Part shown: one piece after another, positions 1 to 11,906 of the stretch
How the letters are laid out: every line of letters starts with the position of its first letter
Position numbering within the stretch: position 1 is the stretch's first letter
NCBI GenBank assembly: GCA_018340375.1
Contig: JAFFJZ010000004.1
Coordinates: forward strand, 37,112,001-37,176,000
Origin: Gonatopus flavifemur
Taxonomy: Eukaryota > Arthropoda > Insecta > Hymenoptera > Dryinidae
Length of the DNA: 64,000 bases
Direction: 5' to 3'
Position numbers and translations under genes: made by a program
Notes under the pieces: generated by a model
Seen by the model: only the letters and a program-made list of their open reading frames with translations
Databases searched by the model: none
What the model was told of the DNA's origin: nothing

Positions 1-1210
1 GGCAGTTTTGAAAAATCTTCTTCAAGCTAGCTTTGAAAAAACGAAAACTGTTGGATAAAATATATTTAGAAGAATAATTTTCGAATATCTTAGGAATTTT
101 ACTGGCATACTTGAACTCATCCGAGTTGACTATACTCTAAAAATTAAATTATGTCCTTAATATGAAAAATCTTTGATTTACTGTGTTGTTTGAGAGAGAA
201 AAAATCGGAACAAAATTTTTAATCAGTTCGATTCTTTGGTAAAAAAAAGCTCTCTGTACCTCTATATTTTGGGACATTTTCCAGAGAGATTCAGAGTAAT
301 TTCAGAGTGATTTAGAGGAAGTTAGAGACTTGACGTTCGAACCTTGAATTTTACAAACCGTATAGCAAAATTTGGTTATGTATTCATAATCTTCCGTATT
401 TTCATGTGAAAATTGCTTTTACAAACCTTCCTGTTTCAGGTTTAGGAAGTAAAATAGTAAAAATTCCTACCTCTTCTTCTCCGTGTGTAGAGAGTCAATG
501 CATTAAGAGATCCAATTACACTAGAATCCTAGTATATTTCTGGTACATTTTAAGTATGGTACACAGAAAAAAAATTATGGCTCTCATAGCTATACTTTTC
601 ACGCGTGCTTGCTATCTACAGTGTAAGAATGTCGGTATAGCTACCACAGCCAAACGAATGGCTATCATAGCAACCTGTATTGTTTTAGAACGATCTAAGT
701 ATCGCGAGTACAGCTGTATACTTCAACCTCAACTTCAGATTGTAACGGAACATAGCCTCGATAATAATGTTCTGATAATAAATATTGCATTCTAGATTAA
801 GCGGATAGCTCAGGATACTGTTCTCAGCAATACGATTAAAATAGAATAACATCATAACATACTTTCTACATAGTTTTCGGATTTGCTTCAAATAATAAAG
901 AATATGGGTTAGCATATCATCATCTTAGAATGAAAATCTAACAAAAAGTATTAAATTGATAGTTGATAATGATGATTTTGGTCAGAAGAAATCAAAGAGC
1001 AAATCTATCAACTTAGAAGTTGAAAAAATATGATTATGCAAGGTTTTATGAGAATTACGAATTATGTTTATAACCTGGTATAATAAATAAAGAGCAAAGT
1101 AATTTTCATTTTTTTTTTATCAAAGATTATACTGAGAATAAAGTACTGAGCATTTTAATCATAAAATTGTTATTGATAAGTCAAAATTCGAATAAATAAG
1201 TAATTTCTGA
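1..1210. other. AT-rich stretch, no gene seen
   Basis: Open frames here are short and show no recognisable motif. I see no repeat with matching ends. Confidence 0.5.
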
Positions 1211-1214
1211 AGCT

Positions 1215-1575
1215 AGTCAGGTAGCATATAAAAGGAGCGCATTGAACGCCATAAGCCATTCAGCTGCATCACAGAGAAGAGAGCAGAGCTCTCAGTGTAA
1301 AAGTGAATCATTATGAAATATTGAATACGGATAAAATTGAAAAGTGTTTCAATAAACAATCTGAAGTTTTTGTGTTGTCAAAAGTGATTGGTTTATTTAC
1401 AAAAATCCTTGGTTAATTCTGAGTTTTCTTTTATTCTCATATACTCGTTAGAAATCTATCTCCGTATAGAAAATAGTGATTTTGAAGAAATAATAGCGGA
1501 AGTTGAATTAACTTAAAAAAGTTTTGGTTATTTTATTAAAAATAATCTGGCGACCGGAGAATTATTCGAAGGTGA
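1215..1575 (+). promoter_or_regulatory. TATA promoter / possible solo-LTR remnant
   Basis: A TATA box (TATAAAAG, 1227-1234) is followed about 33 bases later by an initiator-like CATTCAGC (1257-1264). AATAAA occurs near 1350. At 1550 the run TGGCGACCGGAG begins with TGG, as primer-binding sites of LTR retrotransposons do. The order promoter, poly(A) signal, TGG site is LTR-like, but I found no second LTR or gag/pol here. The text around the TATA box resembles that at 20891. The LTR reading is inference. Confidence 0.3.
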
Positions 1576-2212
1576 AAATTTAGTGGCATCTTCGGGTCGA
1601 AGTTTCAGTGAGAATATATTTTTTTTTATACGAGCCTGCAAAGTACCAATTAAAATTATTTGATAATAATTTTAATCTGCACAGTACCGCTACAAGATTG
1701 TTAGCATAACCGCACTTTTTTCTCAGTGTATGAGAATGGTGGAAATGTGTGAACATAACAGTGCTTTTCATATTTTAAATTTGTCTTCGACCACCATTTG
1801 TAATTCGAAAATGAATTGAAATTAAATTTTTTCAGGTTCCTATAAGATCTCAAACTCAATTAGCACATAAGTTTCATCTCTTTTGATTCATCTTTCTATG
1901 ATAACTATGCGTTTCAGTTAATAATGTCAATTATGCTCCCCTTCAAATTTGATGCATAGTACGACTTGATTTAGGAAACCAGGTTTCTATCTTGCATTAC
2001 TTGTATGTGTTTGAAAAGTTCAATACTCATCTTTTATTGAGATGTTGATTGAAAATTATATTTTAATATATCAAAATCAAGGTGAATCAATCATCTTTCA
2101 GAGCAATATGTTTTGGGTTTTTGATATACCAGTGATTCCAGCTCGTGAATGAGTAGATGAGTGACTAAAACAATAAATAAATGAATCAACAAATTGATAT
2201 CCAAAAAATATA
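1576..2212. other. AT-rich stretch, no gene seen
   Basis: No coding signal or clear repeat was recognised. Confidence 0.4.
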
Positions 2213-2454
2213 CCCCAATAAACATTTTTGGATCAATCTAAAAGATATCTCAAAAAGATCTAAAAGATGTCTTACGCAACAAATTAAGATAAGTTTAAGA
2301 CATCTTGTAGAAAGATATCTTTAAGATATCCAAAAGACACCGTGAAGGAAGACATCGTAAACATATCTAAATTTGTTGCGTAAGACATCTTTTAGATCTA
2401 TTTCAGATATCTTTTAGAGTGTTCCGGAAGACTTCCATAAAAATGTTTATTGGG
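2213..2454. mobile_element. Foldback MITE, CCCAATAAACATTTTT ends
   Basis: The ends (CCCAATAAACATTTTT and AAAAATGTTTATTGGG) are inverted copies. A second internal pair, AAAAGATGTCTTACGCAACA and its reverse complement near 2374-2394, confirms that the two halves fold back on each other. There is no reading frame. Confidence 0.7.
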
Positions 2455-3181
2455 ACGTAATAAAATAAGCTTATATTACAGAAAATATTTTGTGAAAATA
2501 TTCTACTTGAGATAATGTTGATTGGAAATGTGAATTATATGCTCCGTGAAATGTATTTCCATTGACAAAAATACAAATATGTTGAAATATGCACTACTCC
2601 ACAAAATATACCCAAATATGCACGCATCTATAAAATATGCTAAAATATGCAAAAATGTGATGTAACAAATGTGGCTCAAAAGTGTCATTTTGATTTGAAA
2701 TGGATAAATATCAAGGCTATTTGTCCGTCAGTTGCAGAATAAAAAATATGCCGTTGCATGTTTTCGGTTGCCCTGTACATCATCATACCTAATTGAATTC
2801 CACAAACGCTTGGAAATTTCCTCGAAATATGTTGTATTATGTCACAGTTGTACAAAATTTGAGACAAATTGCACATGTCCGTATGTTTATTGATTATACT
2901 TATTATTAATAATGATACATTAATACAGTACTTTTAATGATCATATTTTTCAAAAAATACTGACATATTTTTTATATGGATATTCACTACATATTAAATC
3001 TCAGTCTTATGAGTTCTCTAACGTTCTCTAACGTTCGGAACGTCATCAACGCCACCTCGCGCCCGTTCAGGAAGTTTTTATTAGATGGTTTTATCAACAG
3101 TATTAGAAATTTTATTAAGAATTTTCTTTTCATTATAAGTTATATTAATATCTGATATATATTTTATTGCATGTTAATATA
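2455..3181. other. AT-rich stretch, no gene seen
   Basis: Short antisense frames at 2503-2876 look like chance frames in AT-rich DNA. Confidence 0.4.
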
Positions 3182-3344
3182 CATCCCGTACGGCACCGGA
3201 CATTTCTACGTTGCCTCTACGTTGCCTCTACGTTGCCTCCGTGTGGAATCTCCGTTCATCCACGTTCTATCCACATCCACCATGTATCCCCGTGGAGTCC
3301 ACGGGGATGCGACGTGGAAGTCGGTGGATGTGCTGTTAGGGATG
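3182..3344. mobile_element. Short GC-rich foldback element
   Basis: Imperfect inverted ends (CATCCCGTACGGCACC and GGATGTGCTGTTAGGGATG) enclose three direct copies of CTACGTTGCCT and a strong hairpin, CCCCGTGGAGTCCACGGGG, at 3286-3306. It is much more GC-rich than its surroundings. The three overlapping short frames here are by-products of the repeat. Confidence 0.5.
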
Positions 3345-5027
3345 TTTTTATTATAATTTATTATAATTAGTGTGTGAAACTGATTATATTCCTTATTAAA
3401 TTCCAATATAATCGTTTTATCATAAAAATATATTAGGTCACATTAGATTGAATTTTGAAACTGATTATATTTTTGAATAAATCGTATTAGAAAATTTTTA
3501 CTATACGATTTGTATTATACATTTCTCTCCGTGTAATCATTCTGTGTTCTTTTGTATTGGAATACACTCACTGAAAAAAATATGTGGTCATGGTAACGAT
3601 TTGAAGTATGGTTATGACAGATACACGGAGAAAAATGAACTTGAGAATTTGAGCAATTATCATTATGTATTTGAGTTGAAAATACTATATTTGGATGCTA
3701 ATGTTGAAACAGGATTGGTATTAATGAATAACTGTTAAATCGGGAAGAGAAGAATTAATTCATGTGCTGAATATATTTCGTAATACTGAATACATAACAT
3801 TTAAAGATTTGGATAGTAAATTATCGAATCCGTGTAGGATGTGAAGATGAGCTCTTGTAGTACGAAAAGATAAACTGATGAAGGAAATTCGCAAACGTTG
3901 GAACAAAAATTACTAACCATAGATAGTAAAAATGAATACCGTTTATAAAATTACAGAATTCAAATTATCACATTCCAATACTCATGTTATATCAAAAATT
4001 GTCAGAACTGATTAAAAAGTTTCCTATGGTATGGCATGAATTTCAATAATATGTTTTTTATCAATAATTGACATTAGGATGAATAGAAAATAGTCATCAG
4101 TTCAATTTATTTCAACATTGCGGGCGTCATTTCGGTTTATCTTTAAGAATCCGTGTATACATTCGCTGGAATTGAGCCACAAAAGTAGATTACAAACCTG
4201 AAGAAAATGATTTCAAAACCACCCATAATTTACCTGTGAAGAACGGTTTTCAGTAGAGATAAATTGAAACTTCATTTTCATCTAATGTATTGATTTTTCG
4301 CAGATGAAGTGTAAGAATTCTTGAAGTTATTTTCTTCAGGAGTGTTATGTAGTTTTGTGACTCAATTGTAGCATATTTATACTTAGATTCTTGAAGATTA
4401 ACCGAAGTTAGACTCGCAACGTTGAAATGGATTGACTTGATGACCGCCCATACAGAACCACATTATTCAGTAATATGTCAGAAACGTCTCTGATGCTAAA
4501 GCAGTCATGGAAACTTTTGTGGAAAGTATTTGAAAACTTCCTCAAATATTTCTTTGTTCACATTTATGAGAAAGATATTTATATTACATCACTGAAAAAT
4601 CTGGTGCTGTATGGGTGCATTATTTACTTACTTCGATTCGATTCCATCTGATATCAATCATCAGTATAGGCTATAGTTAAAATCAGATGAAAATAGAAAA
4701 TCTGTCTTCATGAATTACAATAATGTTTTTCGAGTTTTCAAATGAAACAATATTCTATTTCTTCTTGATTTTTTTTTATTATTAAAAATGTCCTTTATAC
4801 AAATCATCTCGAAACAGATTTTTAGTAATAATAGTAGTAATAAAAGTCGTAGTAAATAATAGTGGTAACAATACCAGGAGTTTGATAAATAAAAAAAACA
4901 TACGATTTTGTTCGATTCAAGGATCGCTATGACCATTCACTCTTTGGTATATGTAAAACACACGTAACAAATAATGACCATGATTTGAGACTAATTTATG
5001 GTTTATCCAAGTGTACGAGAATAGAAA
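3345..5027. other. AT-rich stretch with two CACGGAG-family ends
   Basis: CTCCGTG|TA occurs at 3527-3535 and TA|CACGGAG at 3622-3630. Both match the terminal motif of the MITE family described at 27895. The partner ends could not be placed with confidence. No gene was seen. Confidence 0.45.
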
Positions 5028-5232
5028 TAATACGAGCTCCGTGATGCCAGCCAAATAATTTCTGACAAATTATTCGAAAATGAATCAATGCAACAAAAAT
5101 ATCGTCCAGTACATCCTATCTTTATTCATAAAAAAAAAACGCTGTACAGAACGATATTTCGATTATTGTCTTTCATTTTTGAATCATTTATCAAAAACGA
5201 TTTGTCTAGCCTCACTGCATGGGTATTCTCTT
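5028..5232. mobile_element. Foldback MITE related to the one at 30793
   Basis: The left half contains CAAATAATTTCTGACAAATT and the right half the matching CATTTATCAAAAACGATTTG. The inner arms carry AATATCGTCCAGTACATCC and CTGTACAGAACGATATT. The same internal words (TTCTGACAAATTAT, GTACAGA.CGATATTT) appear in the foldback at 30793-31054, so the two are one family. Confidence 0.6.
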
Positions 5233-5257
5233 CCAGCGGAACGAAATCCTGGTTGAA

Positions 5258-5408
5258 ATGAACGCAAAGAAACTTTTTGGTTGGCTGAGATAAAATTTGT
5301 TTAGGATAAGAAAAATTTGATTGTCTGCAAGAAAATCTTAATTTTTGTGAAGCAAATTTTATCCCATACAAATTATATTCCAGCAAACCAAAAAGTTCCT
5401 TCGCGTTC
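5258..5408. mobile_element. Foldback element, GAACGCAAAG ends
   Basis: The start GAACGCAAAGAAACTTTTTG is mirrored by CAAAAAGTTCCTTCGCGTTC at the end, with further pairing of GATAAAATTTG and CAAATTTTATC inside. A short antisense frame (5126-5416) runs through both this element and its neighbour and is not a gene. Confidence 0.65.
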
Positions 5409-6014
5409 ATCTTCATCAGATTTTTGTTGCACTATAAATCAGAAGTAAAATCCAGTTCAAATGATTTTTCTTCAAGATTCCCTACCCACAGCTTATACAA
5501 GTTATAGCCACCTTTTTGCTACATATTCTGAACCATTGCCGAGACGTGTTTTATAAGTAATGTAACAAGTGCGAATTTGTGGCCAAAATAAACATTCTAA
5601 ATGATTTTGTGTTGCAAACACTTATGTTACTTGTGACCGCGCTGATCTACGCGCTTCCCTATTCGATCGACTGACCTATGAACAAAATCGAAACAGTGAT
5701 GCCGAAAAGTGACTCATGCAACGGAATTATCCCCTCTACATATACATGACATATATAGTTATAGCGTGCATGTTAGTCACAAATTACTAAACGGTTTGGA
5801 GTATATGCGTACCATCTGAGAATTTTTGAAAATGATTGGTCAAAATTTCTTGAGCACATGGAAAAATTTCAATCTTTTATAGTTCTTTTTTGGATTATGA
5901 AAGTCCAAGAAATATATTTTAGGTATCGTATAATGCATAATTTTAATTGTATATTTTTAATAACCTCCCCGTGGATGATTGCGGATCTTCCAGGGGGATA
6001 TTCATGATAACTGT
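5409..6014. other. No gene seen
   Basis: No recognisable motif. A weak inverted pair, AAGTAATGTAACAAGTG and CACTTATGTTACTTG, lies around 5553-5632. Confidence 0.35.
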
Positions 6015-6084
6015 CCTTGATATCCTTTGACTGGTTCATCAAACCAGTCGTAAGACTGATCACTTCATGATGATGATGATGATT
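6015..6084 (+). mobile_element. RTE-type 3' tail, orphan
   Basis: The words GTTCATCAAACCAGTCGTAA, then GACTGATCACTTCATGATGA and a short ATG-repeat, match the 3' end of the RTE-like elements at 14744 (-) and 48981 (+). Only the tail is present, as expected for a severely 5'-truncated copy. Confidence 0.6.
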
Positions 6085-7360
6085 TTTAATAAATAGAAAT
6101 TCTCACTCAAAGAAAAATAAAATGCCGGTTATGTTCGGTTTAGATTTATAAGATAAATATGACTATACGTATAGGATTATTTGTTTGAAAATTATTTATC
6201 CGCGATATACATATTTGTATAATGAAATTCTTAAGTTCAACATTGACACTGTTTTATTCCAACTGAATTGCTAAATTAAAAAGATATGGAATGCAATTGA
6301 GAAAATTTAGTGAATAGACCCAGAAATTCTAATATGAAGGCCATAAAGTTCCATATCCAGTCGAAAAGTGCTACAAAGCTCATTGAAAAATTCAATTTCC
6401 CTTATTATGATTGACTTTCATTGGTAAATGTTTTTTTTTTATTAAAATTAATAACGAATACATTGAAATGAATAGAAGTATCTTTTTTCTATTGAACGGG
6501 ATTGTATTTTTTTCCTACATATATGAATAATTTCTGAAAACAGTAGGTGTTATTTATTGAGCGTTGCAAGGATTTCATCATTTCAGTGCAGGAGAAATTA
6601 TTATTCCGTATAGTAAAATGTATTTTTGATACATATCGCTAAGTCTTTTGACATTAAATGAAAAATTACTATCCTATCACCACAAAAGAAAGAACGGCAT
6701 AAAGATAAATCGAACATGATAGCTTCTTTTGAAATGATTCATCACAATAAATAATAGCTCACAAAAATTACTAAACTGGATTGTATAAAATATATGGAGA
6801 AAGTATTTATTATTGAACAATATCATTCTTTGAGAGTTTATTTTAATTATTGATAATTTTCCAACCCTCGTTTTCTCCGTGTAGCTGCCGTAGCGATACG
6901 TAGATCGTTCTGATAACGATCTGGATTGTTTCATACTAATCTAGATTGTTCCTGGAACGATTCACTCAGTTTGTGGTAGCAATTCCGATATACCCCTATA
7001 TATACTTCCTTATACCGATGTCTATATACTTCAGATATCTGTAACAGATGAATGGTATTGTTATGAAAGCAATATTCAGGGTGTTCAGTCAAATAGAAAA
7101 ATCAAATAAAATTCACGTGGAATTTATTTCACAGTCGAATTCGGAAGAATTCAAGGCGTGTTCTATGAATTTTTGTCAATTAGTATGAAAAAATAATTGG
7201 ACCATTTTTTACTAATAACTTCGAAAATTCCCGGCAAAAATGATAGTGTATAGGAAATGTAATCTGAAACAACACTACGCTTCAAAGGTTTTGTGTTCAG
7301 TTTAATACACGATCACTCAGCTTTATATATACGTTTACTACACGCTATATACATTTCCCT
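6085..7360. other. AT-rich stretch, one CACGGAG-family end
   Basis: CTCCGTG followed by TA at 6875-6883 is a family terminus. The left partner was not identified. No gene was seen. Confidence 0.4.
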
Positions 7361-7538
7361 TAGGGATGGTGATTCGGAATCAATGCTTGAGGAATCGATT
7401 CTTTTGTATAGGAATTATATCGAATGTTTATTTACATATCATACCCATCTATAAAAACTGAATACTCTTCCTGTAAAAAAGGAATTGGAATCTATCGAGA
7501 TCGTTCTATCGAGATTCGATTTCGAATTACCATCCCTA
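7361..7538. mobile_element. hAT-like MITE, TAGGGATGG ends
   Basis: The ends TAGGGATGGTGATTCGGAAT and ATTTCGAATTACCATCCCTA are inverted copies. The termini resemble hAT-type elements. The flanking 8 bases do not match well, so the superfamily assignment is tentative. Confidence 0.55.
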
Positions 7539-7803
7539 GTTTCTATTTCACTAAGAATATTCAGGAACTGATTCTTGAAGTTTTGTATTCTCAACGAATG
7601 AGGTAAACAAATTCACAAATCCAAGCCAAACAGCACACGAAGCTGAAACTGGTACCCGTTAACAGCCGATCATCATAATTTTTTTCATGAAATGTTTATT
7701 AAAAATTCAACGATTTGAACCATCTAGTGGGATGCTACTTGATCAATTTCTGGTACGAACAAAGCCTCAACAATGCTTCGTCAAAAGTTACAAGGACCGG
7801 CTG

Positions 7804-7943
7804 TAGTGATTGGCGATATTTCACGATATCGATATTTTATATAAAATTTGTATAATGTTTTATCTATATTTCATCAAATTCAATATAAACTCGACAAAAA
7901 TTCTATAAAAAATATCGATATTTCCAAATATCGCCGATCACTA
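7804..7943. mobile_element. hAT-type MITE with near-perfect 8-bp duplication
   Basis: The 140 bp element has ends TAGTGATTGGCGATATTT and AAATATCGCCGATCACTA. The flanks ACCGGCTG and ACTGGCTG match at 7 of 8 bases, the duplication length typical of hAT transposons. Confidence 0.75.
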
Positions 7944-8119
7944 ACTGGCTGCTAGCTATATGGCTATAGTTTCAGCTCCATAGACGTACAGAAAGTTTTC
8001 CGAACGTCTTTGAAACGTAGCCTTTGTTCTGTATGTCATTGGCTTCACAAGTAGAAAAATATTCAAAATTCTATATTAAGTATACATAATTATATGTAAC
8101 TTAAAACTTAGTGTTTATA

Positions 8120-8480
8120 ACTTATATATGAAATATATTCTGAGAACGTTTTAAAAACCTGTCAACAGTCCTACAGATTTTGATTTTCAGAAGCACGTTT
8201 TTCAAACGTCTTGAGAACATTCGTTCAATGTGTTGAGAAACACGTTTTGGGGACATTATTCATACATGCTATGATATGTCTTTTCGAAACGTTATATGAA
8301 GACCAAGTATCCAATCTCTACCCTATACAAATATATATTTATAGTTTTACTAGGAACGAAAGTATTGAACAACCGTCAAAATGTGATTTGTATTGAATAT
8401 TTGAAAAAATTTCATTTCAGAAGTTCAAAACTATTGGCAGAATATAAATTATCAAGAATTGAGTCAATATATTGAGATGC
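8120..8480 (+). repeat. Dispersed repeat copy, partner at 34995-35360
   Basis: Extended direct similarity to 34995-35360, including AGCACGTTTTTCAAACGTCT, CACGTTTTGGGGACATT and TATCAAGAATTGAGTCAATA. The 34.9 kb copy sits inside an element with CCCAAACAGCAC ends. Here the ends are not clear. Confidence 0.65.
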
Positions 8481-8652
8481 ATATAACCTCATAACTTTTG
8501 ATGTAGATTTTCTAATATTCCTTTATAAATTCATTTCAATCAACGATCCAAACTCCTATGATACACATACAATTTCTTTTGGTTCAAAGCATTCGTCCTA
8601 AAGTGATATCGATTGTTTTTAGATTTCATTTCATAAATTACTCTATTTCCAG

Positions 8653-8864
8653 AGAAAGTTGGTGATGAAGCCATGCGACATAGGCCATCCGTGCCTCAAG
8701 ATAAAAAAAATTGGCCGGTAGTTCGAGTGAATGAATGTACGAACAAACGTTCGAAGAAAGAAAGTGCTGAAACCACACGTCCCTTCTTCTCGAAGGTTTC
8801 CGAGGATTTGGTTTCTTGGTTCGCAAGAAGTTTTATTAATGAATTCAATTTAAAACGTAGCTGA
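8653..8864 (+). CDS. Isolated exon-like open frame, product unknown
   Basis: A pyrimidine-rich acceptor (CTCTATTTCCAG, ending 8652) leads into a frame of about 70 codons ending in TGA at 8864. The frame is less AT-biased than its surroundings and rich in Lys, Arg and Ser, with a Trp-containing C-terminal stretch (SEDLVSWFARSF). This looks like a terminal coding exon, or an internal one if an unseen donor is used. No upstream exon was identified. It could belong to the host gene at 33.7-52.7 kb or to another gene. I do not recognise the protein. Confidence 0.4.
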
Positions 8865-9718
8865 AACGTGTGGTACGTGAATATATAGAACAATTGAATG
8901 TCGTTTAAGTTTGAATCGTTTATCGGAACGAATTTTCAATTGAATATAGAGTTCCAAAAGCATACATCTCTAACTGTTTTAATAACATGTTTAACCATGG
9001 AGTTTTGTTCGATGAGATAGATTTTGAAATGGTCTGCTCTATTGAATATGCGATGTTAATTTTCAAATTTGTTCTCAATATGATTGAAAGCTCAGCAGTA
9101 TAATAAATAGTTAGTTAACAAATCGATAGTTTATTTTGAGAGATGTTAATCGGAATTATAAAATGTTTACTTCGCATTCTAAATCTGTAACAAAGCGCAA
9201 AAATCTTCATCAAACAAACATTCGTTTGAAATTGTATGCATTCCATGCGTGTTTGGATATATATTCTCAAAATTTTGTGATCTTCACTCGTAGAAAATTC
9301 ACAGGCTTTTATGTGTTTAATATTCCAATTTGAAGAGGGTAATTCTTTTTGTTTCAACGAAATGTTTGAAATGATTAATTTTGTTGAATGATCCGTACAT
9401 GTAAACGTGCACCATGAGTAAACACGCAGATACCAGCACCGGCTCACCTATTTCAAAGGTGTAACGGTACAAGATCATAGGTGATGCCCAGATGCATTAC
9501 AGTTATATACCCTGATACTCGCTTTTACATACACACTCAACTATGAACAAGGGGCATTCATCAAACGCATGTTTAAACACTCATTTATAGGTACAGAGAA
9601 CCAGAACTGGAGTGACACGCTCAGGGTTCAAAAACGAAAAAAACGAATTGCAAGAACAAAGCGATGAAAAATTATGTAATTAAATGATGTAGGTGATTAA
9701 ATCTTCGTCTTACAGTTT
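8865..9718. other. No gene seen
   Basis: Overlapping short frames on both strands at 9115-9447 have no motif and are probably chance frames. Confidence 0.35.
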
Positions 9719-9828
9719 CCCACACAGCATCACGGTCCCAGAAGAATTCATGAAGAATTCTTATTGAACTGATTGTATTCTTTATGAATTTTCCAACACT
9801 TCTGCTGAGACTGTGGTTCTGTGTGAGT
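9719..9828. mobile_element. CCCACACAGCAC-family palindromic MITE
   Basis: Starts CCCACACAGCATCACGGTCC and ends with the matching GACTGTGGTTCTGTGTGAG. The core repeats GAATTC and TTTATGAATT words. This is one of a family with further copies at 10034, 20101, 34476, 53471, 58330 and 62520. Confidence 0.65.
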
Positions 9829-10033
9829 CATAATGCTCGAAAAGGAACTACACATTCTTCACAGTCAGATTGCATTGCTGTTCAAGACATTATTTTCTTG
9901 GAATGAATACGATTAAATACAAATTCAACGACGTGGATCTTAATAATCGGTAATTATTGTTTCAAGCATGCTGAACTTAATTTGGTATTGAAAATTTGGA
10001 AACACAATATATGCATCGAAACTGTATCGATTA

Positions 10034-10120
10034 CCCAGATAGCACAAGTGTTCTAATAGAGTTCTTTATGAATAGATTGTATTCATTATGAACTCTTTTG
10101 GAACTCCTGTGCTATCTGGG
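10034..10120. mobile_element. CCCACACAGCAC-family MITE, TA-flanked
   Basis: CCCAGATAGCACAAG and CTCCTGTGCTATCTGGG form the ends and TA lies on both sides. The core reads GAGTTCTTTATGAATAGATT and its mirror. The TA flanks suggest a Tc1/mariner-like target preference. Confidence 0.7.
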
Positions 10121-11007
10121 TATACATATGATTCACTTCCAACCTGTTTTTTCTTACATCTCTTTCGCAACTGAGTTTCCAGTAATGTCAAATTATCTGC
10201 CGTGAATTATTTTTTAGTATCTTATTGATTTTTTACGAATATAATAAATTGGGTAAATGACTTTTGTGCGCATTCGTGATCATGACGATTTTAGATTTTG
10301 AATATTCTGAATTATGAACATTGATCTGCAACTAGCGATTTCCGGTGGATTTACTGAAATTCCCCGATTCAAAAAACTGTCTGAAACCCAATATGTAAAT
10401 TATCTAGTATTTCACTTTTCATATGCTAAGTAAATTACCTGGAGTAATGTACCGCGCCATCACTGCGAGTTGCTTTCTATTCCAATCTTTCATTAAACTT
10501 TTGCCCAAAGGCAATATCGTATGTCCGTTCAAGAAACTTTCGAAAGCACTTGTGTTCAGAGGACATGAACCGTGGTCTTGAATGTATGTCAAACAAATCC
10601 GAGGACGTTGTTCGTTGCTGCAATGATTGTTATCGGTCTATATAGTTTTACTTTCTACGGTGGTCCAACGATGGGATCGAAGGGAGTTTGAAAGAAAAAA
10701 AAACACCACAAAATAAAACACAAAAAAATGAGAAAAATGGTCATGTTAAGACATCGACCGAAATACCATGACACCGATTTTGGTATCATGTATACCCGAT
10801 TCAAGGCGGCGATGTTTAAATGTATGAAGATTGCAAAATGCCTTGTTGTACATGCAGGGTATAGAATATATTCACGAATCCAAGACGTAATGCAGAACAA
10901 AGACGGGAATAAAAATTAGCAATTACTGAAGAGCACTGAATCATCGTTGTTTCCCCCTGTTGGTGCGATTTTTAGAACCTTTTTGCCCAGGGTTTCCACA
11001 TATTGCT
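10121..11007. other. No gene seen
   Basis: Overlapping opposite frames at 10655-10919 have no motif support. Confidence 0.35.
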
Positions 11008-11142
11008 GCCAGATTTGACGCGACAGCGTTACTGCACACCGACGCAACGATAAGTACGTGTGAACATGTGATACCCACGGGTCTTCACACGTACGTGTCG
11101 TTGCGTCTGTGTGAATACTGTTTTCGCGTCAAATTTAACTCA
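11008..11142. mobile_element. Foldback element, AGATTTGACGCG ends
   Basis: AGATTTGACGCGACAG pairs with the right end CGCGTCAAATTT. Inner words CACCGACGCAACGA and TCGTTGCGTCTGTGTG also pair, as do TACGTGTGAA and TTCACACGTA around the centre. Confidence 0.65.
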
Positions 11143-11167
11143 GAATACGTGTATTCATATATATGCA

Positions 11168-11300
11168 GGGTGTCTACTACTCCTTACATATCCTTAAATC
11201 CTGGAAATATCCTGGAAAACCAAAATTGCTCCTTAAATCCTGGAAATATCCTGGAAAACCAAAATTGCTCCTTAAATCCTGAAAAAGTCCTGGAATAATT
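11168..11300. repeat. 39-bp tandem repeat (CCTTAAATCCTGGAAATATC)
   Basis: Two 39-bp units and a partial third, each containing AAATCCTGGAAATATCCTGG. A similar TCCTGGAAT phrase recurs at 24611-24642. The frames at 10960-11298 (+) and 11177-11410 (-) translate this repeat and are not genes. Confidence 0.75.
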
Positions 11301-11355
11301 TTTTTTATCCTGGAACAGTCAAAGATCCATTTTTGCTTCGAAACTACGATATCTG

Positions 11356-11906
11356 CACGGAGAAAAATGCAGCTCGAGAGGGTAGTAATCTTTAGTAGAA
11401 AATTTGACAATGATTCTTAAGATTTGAGAATATTTCTTAAAATTTAAGAATATTTCTTGAAATCTAATAATTGTTCTCAAGTTCGGTAATAAAAAGAAAA
11501 CGGTTCAGATTTCTGTTGAATATTGCTTGAGAAACAATGGAGAATTATTAATACCTGACAAATCATAGAAACAAATATGGACTTTCCAAAAGTCGCGCAT
11601 GAAATTTTACGAAGCGAATAACAGCATTTTGAAATATAATTTTCGACTTTCGGACTTTTGTTATTCACTTTGTAAAATTTCATGCACGACTTTTGGAAAG
11701 TTCATATTTGTTTCTATGATTTGTCAAGTATTAATAATTTTTCATTGTTTTTCAAGCAATATTCAACCGAAATATGGACCGTTTTTTCTTTATTACGGAA
11801 CTTGAGAAAAATTATTAGATTTTAAGAAATATTCTCAAATTTTGAGAAATGCTCTCAGATTTTCCACTAAAGATTACTATCTTCTCGAACTGCATTTTTC
11901 TCCGTC
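11356..11906. mobile_element. 550-bp foldback with CACGGAG-family end
   Basis: The left end CACGGAGAAAAATGCAGCTC is mirrored by GAACTGCATTTTTCTCCGT at the right. The whole length folds back: TTTACGAAGCGAATAACAGC and its partner flank a short loop near 11625, and words such as GGACTTTCCAAAAGTCG recur inverted at about 11684. The right terminus ends CTCCGTCCGTA, so the outermost bases have diverged. The two short frames inside are translations of the two arms. Confidence 0.8.
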
